Source: an uncultured Collinsella sp.
GTDB lineage: Bacteria > Actinomycetota > Coriobacteriia > Coriobacteriales > Coriobacteriaceae
Assembly (NCBI GenBank): GCA_900549135.1
Contig: URNI01000126.1
Span: 1-5,226, forward strand
Reading direction: 5' to 3'
Length of the DNA stretch: 5,226 nucleotides
Shown one piece after another: positions 1 to 4,778 of the stretch. Position 1 is the stretch's first letter, and the number at the start of each line of letters is the position of its first letter. Position numbers and translations under genes: made by a program. The notes beneath the pieces were generated by a model, which was given only the letters and a program-made list of their open reading frames with translations, was not told where the DNA came from and did no database searches.

Positions 1-135
1 AACGAGGACTTTATGCCCGGCTCCAACAATACGGTGATGGTACACATTCGCCACCTGCGCGAAAAGATCGGCGATGACGCACAAAAGCCGCGCTTTATCA
101 AAAACGTCTGGGGCGTCGGCTACATCATCGAATAA
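1..135 (+). CDS. VanR-type OmpR-family response regulator, C-terminal end only (5' part lies outside the window)
   Basis: Frame 1 is open from the first base to the TAA at 133-135 and encodes 44 residues. They form the end of an OmpR/PhoB-type winged-helix DNA-binding domain: the recognition-helix segment NNTVMVHIRHLREKI, then the wing and final strand ending VWGVGYIIE. The NTVMVHIRHLREKI / FIK.VWGVGY wording resembles VanR-type regulators more than PhoB or PhoP, and the kinase starting 26 nt downstream is VanS-like, so the two are very probably a cognate pair in one operon. The receiver domain is not visible, so the phosphorylation site cannot be checked. VanR family members activate transcription after phosphorylation by VanS. 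No vanHAX resistance genes are in view, so the target genes are unknown and no resistance phenotype can be inferred. The family call is secure; the VanR sub-family is likely. Confidence 0.88.
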   Translation, partial: NEDFMPGSNNTVMVHIRHLREKIGDDAQKPRFIKNVWGVGYIIE

Positions 136-161
136 CGCTTTTCGCTTGTGAGGATCTTGAT

Positions 162-1400
162 ATGACAAAAGACGATAAGCAAGCGTTCGAGGTGCCCGAT
201 CGGCTCTTTGAATACGTGAGGTCGGTCGTCGACAACCGCGCGCTTGCAACGGTGCTGCTCTTTTTGCTGAGCCTGCTGCTGATTGGCATCGACAACATCG
301 TCGGAATCTTGGCGGTGCTGCTTGTCGGCTTTTTGCTGATCGATCGATTTGAGATCGTGCGCCGCTGCGTGGTGATTGGCGGCGCCGCGTGGGCCATGAC
401 GTTGGCGATTGGCGCCATGGCGCTCGGCGGCATTGAAGGGCCGGTGCTGTTCGATGCCGGCTTTGTATTCAACATGCTTGGCTTTGTGCTGGCGCTTGCC
501 GCGTGCGTGCTGTTCTTGTGCGGCCGTGCCCTGTACTACCAGGGCTACGAACAGGGCGAGCAGCATGCCGATTGTGTGCTGGCCGCTCGTATTCAAGATC
601 GCCTGATCGATCACCCCGACACCTGGGACAACATCGACGGCGACTTCTTGGAGGTCGAGGGCGCCCTTAACCGCGTGCGTGACCGTGATCGCAAGGTGCA
701 GCAAGCTCTGCGTGACGAGTCGCATCGCAAGGACGATCTGGTTACGTACTTGGCACATGACCTACGCACCCCGCTTGCGAGCGTAGTGGGCTATCTTTCG
801 CTGCTGCAAGAGGCTCCTGAGCTGCCGGTTGAGCAACGTGCGTACTTTACGGGCGTGGCGCTCGACAAGGCGCACCGGCTCGATGCGCTCATCGAAGAGT
901 TCTTCGATATCACGCGCTTTGACTTCCACGATATCGTGCTCACGCGCGGCTATGTTGATCTGGGGTTGCTGCTGGCTCAGGTGGCTGACGAGTTCTATCC
1001 CATCCTCAACGAGCAGCATAAGGAAGCCCAAGTTGATATTCGCGAGGACCTGACGGTGCTCGTGGATGGCGACAAAATGGCTCGCGTGTTCAACAACATC
1101 ATGAAAAACGCTATTGCCTATAGCTATGAGGGCTCGACCATCACGATCGAGGCCAGACGCCAAGACGATGGCGGCGTGCGCGTGCGCTTTATCAATCAGG
1201 GCGATCCCATCCCTGAGGCAAAGCTCAAGGTGATCTTTGAGAAGTTCTATCGCCTGGATGCGGCGCGTGCGACCAATCGCGGTGGTGCCGGTCTGGGCCT
1301 TGCTATTGCCAAGGAGATCATCGCGGCACACGGCGGTACCGTTGCATGTGAATCGACGCCCGAACACACGATATTCACCATCGAGCTGCCCGCCGCATAG
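162..1400 (+). CDS. VanS-like membrane sensor histidine kinase
   Basis: This 412-residue protein is a two-component sensor kinase that should autophosphorylate on a histidine and pass the phosphate to the regulator encoded just upstream. The ATG at 162 follows a GTGAGGA ribosome site at 148-154. Residues about 26-122 are very hydrophobic and read as roughly four membrane segments (about 26-41, 45-60, 68-89, 101-122) with only short loops, so there is no sizeable extracytoplasmic sensor domain. A charged linker (about 125-190) leads into the dimerisation/phosphotransfer domain with the H box YLAHDLRTPL (His199). HDxxT is also the motif associated with phosphatase activity. The ATPase domain has the N box NNIMKNAIAY (311-320), a degenerate G1 region (NQGDPIP, 345-351), the F box IFEKFYRLD (358-366) and the G2 box GGAGLGLAIAKE (374-385). 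The stretch from the H box through EEFFDITRF and the G2 box is strongly VanS-like. Known VanS proteins usually have two membrane helices around an external loop, so the ligand here may differ. No vanHAX genes are present. Confidence 0.93.
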   Translation: MTKDDKQAFEVPDRLFEYVRSVVDNRALATVLLFLLSLLLIGIDNIVGILAVLLVGFLLIDRFEIVRRCVVIGGAAWAMTLAIGAMALGGIEGPVLFDAGFVFNMLGFVLALAACVLFLCGRALYYQGYEQGEQHADCVLAARIQDRLIDHPDTWDNIDGDFLEVEGALNRVRDRDRKVQQALRDESHRKDDLVTYLAHDLRTPLASVVGYLSLLQEAPELPVEQRAYFTGVALDKAHRLDALIEEFFDITRFDFHDIVLTRGYVDLGLLLAQVADEFYPILNEQHKEAQVDIREDLTVLVDGDKMARVFNNIMKNAIAYSYEGSTITIEARRQDDGGVRVRFINQGDPIPEAKLKVIFEKFYRLDAARATNRGGAGLGLAIAKEIIAAHGGTVACESTPEHTIFTIELPAA

Positions 1401-1410
1401 TCAGCGTGCC

Positions 1411-1428
1411 CTTACAAACACTTGACAA
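1411..1428 (+). promoter_or_regulatory. candidate Pho box (PhoB/PhoP binding site) upstream of pstB
   Basis: The sequence CTTACAA-ACAC-TTGACAA contains two heptamers (1411-1417 and 1422-1428) that agree at five positions (.T.ACAA) and fit YTKACAA, with start-to-start spacing of exactly 11 bp. E. coli Pho boxes have the same architecture, two CTGTCAT-like 7-mers separated by 4 bp, and one E. coli pstS repeat reads CTTACAT. A weaker third unit, CTCACGT, lies 11 bp further on at 1433-1439. The site precedes pstB, and a PhoB/PhoP-type regulator is encoded downstream. The match is by eye, and the exact box used in this lineage is not known to me. The second heptamer overlaps the -35 element, as at PhoB-activated promoters. 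Confidence 0.45.
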
Positions 1429-1448
1429 TGCGCTCACGTGCATATGAG
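1422..1448 (+). promoter_or_regulatory. candidate sigma-70-type promoter for pstB
   Basis: A perfect TTGACA lies at 1422-1427. The best -10 candidates are TATGAG (1443-1448, spacer 15) or the overlapping CATATG (1441-1446, spacer 13); both spacers are shorter than the usual 17. A short spacer and a poor -10 would fit a promoter needing an activator, consistent with the overlapping Pho-box-like repeats. An inverted repeat GCTCA (1432-1436) / TGAGC (1445-1449) spans the spacer and could be another operator. Start site not proven. Confidence 0.45.
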
Positions 1449-1470
1449 CCGTGATTTCTACTATCGATAC
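1441..1470 (+). repeat. shared leader module, copy 1 (CATATGAGC ... TCGATAC) upstream of pstB
   Basis: CATATGAGC (1441-1449) is followed by TCGATAC (1464-1470). The same 9-mer and 7-mer, in the same order, occur upstream of the polysaccharide gene. The 9-mer overlaps the proposed -10 element of pstB. The spacing differs between copies (15 versus 8 nt from 9-mer end to 7-mer start inclusive counting aside), so it may be a common promoter core or chance. Confidence 0.3.
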
Positions 1471-1488
1471 TGCTGAATTGATATCGAT
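1463..1488 (+). repeat. inverted repeat in the pstB leader
   Basis: ATCGATA (1463-1469) and its exact reverse complement TATCGAT (1482-1488) flank a 12-nt AT-rich spacer. Because ATCGAT is itself palindromic, the same bases also form direct copies of TATCGAT at 1462-1468 and 1482-1488, exactly 20 bp apart (about two helical turns). The right arm ends 2 nt before the GGAGG ribosome site of pstB (1491-1495). It could be a weak RNA hairpin beside the ribosome site or two protein-binding half-sites on one DNA face. Function unknown. Confidence 0.4.
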
Positions 1489-1503
1489 GTGGAGGTATGC
1501 GGT

Positions 1504-2379
1504 ATGACGGCTGCTGCGGCTGTGGAGCCCACGGAGCTTGAAGAACTCATGAAAGCGCAGGCCGAGGCCGCGCACGAGCGCGAGGTTGGGGATGCGACTC
1601 GCCCCACGGCAGAGGATCTTGCCGCCTCGCCGACGCGCATCGATGTCGAGGGCCTCGACCTGTTCTATGGCGACCATCATGCGCTCAAGGACGTGAATAT
1701 CAAGATTCGCGACAAGCAGATCACCTCGTTTATCGGGCCTTCGGGCTGCGGAAAGTCCACGTTGCTGCGCTGCTTTAACCGCATGAACGACGGCATCAAG
1801 GACTGCCGCATCGAGGGCAAGATTGCGCTCGACGGCCAGGATATCCTGGGCGACTACGACATCTGCCGCCTGCGTCAGCGTGTGGGCATGGTGTTTCAGC
1901 GCCCTAACCCGTTTCCCATGAGCATCTACGACAACGTCGCCTACGGTCCTCGCGGAATGGGAGTGCGCGACCGCGTCGTGCTCGACGAGCTGGTCGAAGA
2001 CTCCCTGCGACGCGCCGCTCTGTGGGACGAGGTCAAGGACAAGCTCAAAGAATCGGGTCTGGGTCTTTCGGGCGGCCAGCAGCAGCGTCTGTGCATCGCC
2101 CGTGCGCTGGCCGTGCAGCCCGACATTCTGCTGATGGACGAACCGACCTCGGCGCTCGACCCCGTATCGACGCTGGTGGTGGAGCAGCTGGCCTGCGAGC
2201 TCAGGGAGACCTGCACGCTGGTGGTCGTTACGCACAACATGCAGCAGGCTGCGCGCATCTCCGACTCGGTCGCGTTCTTTTTGCTGGGCGAGCTGGTGGA
2301 GCATGCGCCCACTGCCCAGCTCTTCAAAAACCCGATCGATCCGCGCACGGCGGATTATTTGACGGGCCGTTTTGGCTGA
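1504..2379 (+). CDS. pstB: PstB, ATP-binding protein of the phosphate ABC transporter
   Basis: This 291-residue protein is the cytoplasmic ATPase that powers high-affinity phosphate import by the PstSCAB complex. It shows Walker A GPSGCGKST (78-86), the Q-loop segment MVFQRPNPFPMSIYDNVAYG (129-148), whose FQ.PNPFPMSIYDNV wording is the PstB hallmark, the ABC signature LSGGQQQR (188-195), Walker B LLMDEP with catalytic Glu213, the D-loop SALDP (216-220) and the switch His244 in VVTHNMQQAAR. All catalytic elements are intact. I chose ATG 1504 because GGAGG at 1491-1495 sits 8 nt upstream; an in-frame GTG at 1489 overlaps the region just before that ribosome site and is less likely. About 45 residues, rich in Ala and Glu, precede the usual family start (here near RIDVEGLDLFYG), so it is longer than the roughly 250-260 residues usual for PstB. 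Unusually it is not preceded by pstA or followed by phoU; a PhoP/PhoR-type pair follows after 64 nt. Regulation by phosphate through the upstream Pho-box-like repeats is likely but unproven. Confidence 0.96.
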   Translation: MTAAAAVEPTELEELMKAQAEAAHEREVGDATRPTAEDLAASPTRIDVEGLDLFYGDHHALKDVNIKIRDKQITSFIGPSGCGKSTLLRCFNRMNDGIKDCRIEGKIALDGQDILGDYDICRLRQRVGMVFQRPNPFPMSIYDNVAYGPRGMGVRDRVVLDELVEDSLRRAALWDEVKDKLKESGLGLSGGQQQRLCIARALAVQPDILLMDEPTSALDPVSTLVVEQLACELRETCTLVVVTHNMQQAARISDSVAFFLLGELVEHAPTAQLFKNPIDPRTADYLTGRFG

Positions 2380-2443
2380 TACCATCTAGTACAGGCACCT
2401 TTAGGGTTAAGATGCGGTCATATCGGCCGCAAAGGGGTTCAAC

Positions 2444-3172
2444 ATGATCTATTACGTCGAGGACGATGACAACATCAGGGATTTGACGGTCTATGCACTG
2501 CGCAAGCAGGGAATCGAGGCCGAAGGCTTTTCGTGCGATGGCGAGTTTAAGGCCGCCGTGGCGCGACGGGTACCCGATACCGTCCTGCTCGACATCATGC
2601 TGCCCGATACCGACGGTTTGGCAATTATGCGTCGCCTGCGCGCCGACCGCCTGACGGCGACGGTGCCCATCATGATGCTCACTGCCAAGGATACCGAGCT
2701 CGATAAGGTAATGGCGCTCGATGGCGGTGCCGACGACTATCTGACCAAGCCGTTTTCGCTCATGGAGCTTGCCAGCCGTTGCCGTGCGCTGCTGCGCCGC
2801 GGCGGTATGGTCAAGCAGGCGAGCGATGTGCTCAGCGTGGGCGATATCGTGCTTTCGCCCAGCCATCGCGAGGTGACCGTTGCTGGCGAGCCGCTCAAGC
2901 TTACTTTGCGTGAGTTCGATTTGCTCGAATATCTTATGCGCAAGCCCGGCGTGGTCTTTACCCGTGAGTCGCTGCTGCAGAGCGTGTGGGGCTGGGACTT
3001 CGACGGCGGCTCGCGTACCGTCGACGTTCACGTACAGACGCTTCGCCAAAAGCTCGGCGAGCGTGCCAGCGCTATCGAGACGGTGCGCGGCGTGGGCTAT
3101 CGCCTGGCGGAGCCTTCTGCCGACGACGGAAGCGAAGACGCAGATTCCGTAGCTGCCGCATCGGAGGAGTAG
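2444..3172 (+). CDS. phoP: PhoB/PhoP-type response regulator (OmpR family)
   Basis: This 242-residue transcription factor has an N-terminal receiver domain (about 1-118) and a C-terminal winged-helix DNA-binding domain (about 127-222). Receiver landmarks are the acidic pair Glu6/Asp7 in YVEDDDN, phospho-acceptor Asp50 in LLDIMLP, Thr80 in MMLTAKD, switch Tyr99 and Lys102 in DDYLTKPF. The DNA-binding half contains LTLREFDLLEYL (153-164), the recognition helix SRTVDVHVQTLRQKL (190-204) and the terminal VRGVGYRL. A tail of about 20 acidic and Ser/Ala residues (223-242) extends past the domain. ATG 2444 follows AAAGGGG (2431-2437) by 6 nt. I see no convincing promoter in the 64-nt gap after pstB, so it may be read through from pstB. 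The kinase gene begins 3 nt after its stop. The phoP name rests on the neighbouring pstB and PhoR-like kinase; by sequence alone it could be another OmpR-family member such as a RegX3-type regulator. Confidence 0.93.
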   Translation: MIYYVEDDDNIRDLTVYALRKQGIEAEGFSCDGEFKAAVARRVPDTVLLDIMLPDTDGLAIMRRLRADRLTATVPIMMLTAKDTELDKVMALDGGADDYLTKPFSLMELASRCRALLRRGGMVKQASDVLSVGDIVLSPSHREVTVAGEPLKLTLREFDLLEYLMRKPGVVFTRESLLQSVWGWDFDGGSRTVDVHVQTLRQKLGERASAIETVRGVGYRLAEPSADDGSEDADSVAAASEE

Positions 3173-3175
3173 CCC

Positions 3176-4600
3176 GTGGTCTTCGCCCCCCAGGGAAAGC
3201 ACACGCTTTCCCATCGCGTGTTCGCGACGATTTTCATCTGTGCCATGGCGGTGATTGTTGCCTTTACGGTGTTGGGCGCGTTCTTTGTGCAAAACACTTT
3301 GGCAGACGCCACGAGTGCCAACCTTTCGCAAGAAACCGAGCTTATTGCCGCCGCCTTAAATGAGCAGCAGGAGCCCATCGCATTTTTGCGAAGCCTCGAT
3401 CGCGAGGACCTGCGCATTACGTTGATCAACCAAGACGGCTCGGTTGCCTACGACAACGAGGCATCGCCCTCCATGTTGCCCAACCATGGCGATCGTCCCG
3501 AGGTTATTGAGGCCCTTGAGAGCGGTTCGGGCTCCGCGGAGCGCTCGAGCACCACGCTCGACGAGATTATGCTATATCGAGCCGTCGCCCTTGATAACGG
3601 TCAGGTCGTTCGTTTGGCACAGGCCCAGCCTGGCGTTGCGGCGATTTTGCTTTCGCTGGTGGCGCCGATGCTGCTTATCGCGGCGGCGGGCGCGGTGCTC
3701 TCGTTTTTCCTTGCGCGCCGCGAATCCCGTGCCATCATTGCGCCGCTGCAGGAGGTCGATTTGGACCACCCGCGTCGTAGCTATGAACATGCCTACACCG
3801 AGATGGTTCCCATGCTCGAGCGCATTGAGTCGCAGCGCCAGGAGCTTAAACGCCAGATGGCGGTGCTGGCCGATAACGACCGCATGCGTCGTGAGTTCAC
3901 GGCCAATATCACTCATGAGCTCAAGACCCCGCTTACCGCGATTTCGGGCTATGCCGAGCTTATTGCAAACGGCATGGTCGAGGGCGAGGACGACCTGCGC
4001 AACTTTGGCGGCCGCATCTACCGCGAGGCGGGCCGCCTGGCAGCGCTCGTCAACGACATCCTCACGCTTTCCAACTTGGACGAGGCGGAGCGAGCATCCG
4101 AGGGCGAGGCGGTGCCCATTGGGTCCACGGAGCCTATCGAGCTCTCTCGCGCCATTTTGACGGTGGAACAGCGTCTTGAGCAGGTTGCCCGGCAGTCGAA
4201 TGCGACCATTGGGCACGAGACGAAGCCCGTGGTGATCGAAGGCGTGTCGCGCCTGATCGACGAGCTGATCTATAACCTTGCAAGCAACGCCATTCGCTAC
4301 AACCAACCTGGCGGTACGGTCACGCTGCGCTGCGGAACCAACGATGAGGGCCGTCCGTACCTGTCTGTTGCTGACACGGGTATTGGTATTGCGCCCGAAG
4401 AGCAGGGTAAAGTGTTCGAGCGTTTTTACCGTGTGGACAAGAGTCGTTCTAAGGCGCGTGGCGGAACAGGCTTGGGTCTGGCCATCGTTAAGCATGCCGC
4501 TCTGTACCATCATGCCGCGATTGACCTGTCGAGTGAACCGGGCGTGGGGACTACCATTACGGTGACGTTTCCCGTGCAACAAGAGGGACCGTTCGCGTAG
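3176..4600 (+). CDS. phoR: PhoR-type membrane sensor histidine kinase
   Basis: This 474-residue sensor kinase should phosphorylate the regulator encoded directly upstream. The GTG start at 3176 lies 6 nt after GGAGGAG (3163-3169), which is inside the last codons of the regulator gene, so translation is probably coupled. Membrane segments are about 15-38 and 155-179. Between them is an external domain of about 115 residues with the text RITLINQDGSVAYDNEA (80-96) and GDRPEVIEALESG, typical of the PAS-like sensor domain of PhoR and related kinases. A poorly conserved HAMP-like linker and a coiled region (about 181-235) follow. The H box is FTANITHELKTPLTAISGYA with His247 and an HExxT phosphatase-type motif. 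The ATPase domain has the N box YNLASNAIRYN (366-376), G1 DTGIGI (400-405), F box VFERFYRVDKSRS (413-425) and G2 GGTGLGLAIVKH (429-440). All catalytic boxes are intact. I see no cytoplasmic PAS domain, which PhoR proteins often have. The PhoR name comes from domain style and the neighbouring pstB; the kinase family is certain. Confidence 0.93.
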   Translation: MVFAPQGKHTLSHRVFATIFICAMAVIVAFTVLGAFFVQNTLADATSANLSQETELIAAALNEQQEPIAFLRSLDREDLRITLINQDGSVAYDNEASPSMLPNHGDRPEVIEALESGSGSAERSSTTLDEIMLYRAVALDNGQVVRLAQAQPGVAAILLSLVAPMLLIAAAGAVLSFFLARRESRAIIAPLQEVDLDHPRRSYEHAYTEMVPMLERIESQRQELKRQMAVLADNDRMRREFTANITHELKTPLTAISGYAELIANGMVEGEDDLRNFGGRIYREAGRLAALVNDILTLSNLDEAERASEGEAVPIGSTEPIELSRAILTVEQRLEQVARQSNATIGHETKPVVIEGVSRLIDELIYNLASNAIRYNQPGGTVTLRCGTNDEGRPYLSVADTGIGIAPEEQGKVFERFYRVDKSRSKARGGTGLGLAIVKHAALYHHAAIDLSSEPGVGTTITVTFPVQQEGPFA

Positions 4601-4641
4601 CTGTGTGGCAAAAACCGAGGATTAGACGATACGCCCGCGCC

Positions 4642-4680
4642 TCCGCTGCCGCGTAAGTTGTTGTGCAACTTACGAGCGGA
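4642..4680 (+). repeat. strong hairpin / inverted repeat after phoR (possible terminator or operator)
   Basis: CGTAAGTTG (4652-4660) and its exact reverse complement CAACTTACG (4666-4674) enclose a 5-nt loop TTGTG. The stem extends with TCCGCT (4642-4647) pairing with AGCGGA (4675-4680), leaving a 4-nt bulge GCCG on the left, for about 15 bp in total. No T-run follows on either strand, so it does not look like a standard intrinsic terminator. It lies 42 nt after the phoR stop and upstream of the likely promoter region of the polysaccharide gene, so it could end the phoR transcript by another mechanism or bind a regulator. Confidence 0.6.
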
Positions 4681-4683
4681 CAC

Positions 4684-4737
4684 TGTATCTTATGTATAGA
4701 GTTCGGGCATGGCAGAAAGATGCGATATCATATGAGC
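4684..4737 (+). promoter_or_regulatory. AT-rich promoter-like region for the polysaccharide gene
   Basis: This is the only AT-rich stretch in the 178-nt gap between phoR and the chain-length gene. It contains several -10-like hexamers: TATCTT (4686-4691), TATAGA (4695-4700) and TATCAT (4726-4731, five of six matches to TATAAT). No good TTGACA-like -35 is placed at 16-18 bp from any of them, so the exact promoter cannot be fixed and an activator or non-standard sigma factor is possible. A new transcription unit starting here is plausible because gene function changes and a hairpin precedes it. Confidence 0.35.
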
Positions 4738-4751
4738 AGTTTTGTCGATAC
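4729..4751 (+). repeat. shared leader module, copy 2 (CATATGAGC ... TCGATAC) upstream of the polysaccharide gene
   Basis: CATATGAGC (4729-4737) and TCGATAC (4745-4751) repeat the two words found before pstB. After the 9-mer both copies continue with one differing base and then GT, and both have a TTT before the second word. It ends 27 nt before the ATG of the chain-length gene. Confidence 0.3.
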
Positions 4752-4778
4752 GAACTAGGGAAATGAAAGGCAAGCTGC

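Noticed and set aside
120..1367. Two minus-strand frames opposite the VanS-like kinase (120-758 and 762-1367)
   Set aside because: Composition rich in His, Gln and Arg, no domain, and fully explained by the conserved + strand kinase.
1..1400. Vancomycin resistance locus
   Set aside because: Only a VanRS-like regulatory pair is seen; no vanH, vanA-type ligase or vanX follows, and such orphan pairs are not evidence of resistance.
1489..1503. GTG at 1489 as the start of pstB
   Set aside because: It would place the strong GGAGG site inside the gene, whereas that site is ideally spaced for ATG 1504.
1375..2385. Long open frame on the minus strand opposite pstB (336 codons)
   Set aside because: It lies antisense to a clear pstB, has no recognisable domain, and its His/Arg/Ala-rich composition is typical of antisense frames in GC-rich DNA.
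2380..2443. Possible second Pho box or promoter before the PhoP-type regulator (CGGTCAT at 2415-2421, TAAGAT at 2408-2413)
   Set aside because: The heptamer has no partner 11 bp away and the -10-like hexamer has no -35 at a workable distance.
2324..3331. Long minus-strand open frame opposite the PhoP-type regulator (335 codons)
   Set aside because: Antisense shadow of a conserved gene; no family motif and no supported ribosome site.
3572..4582. Long minus-strand open frame opposite the PhoR-type kinase (336 codons)
   Set aside because: Antisense shadow; the + strand frame carries all kinase boxes intact.
4710..4725. Sigma-54-like element (TGGCAG ... TGC) before the polysaccharide gene
   Set aside because: The GG to GC distance is 11 bp instead of the strict 12, the second half does not fit TTGCW, and sigma-54 is not expected in this type of organism.
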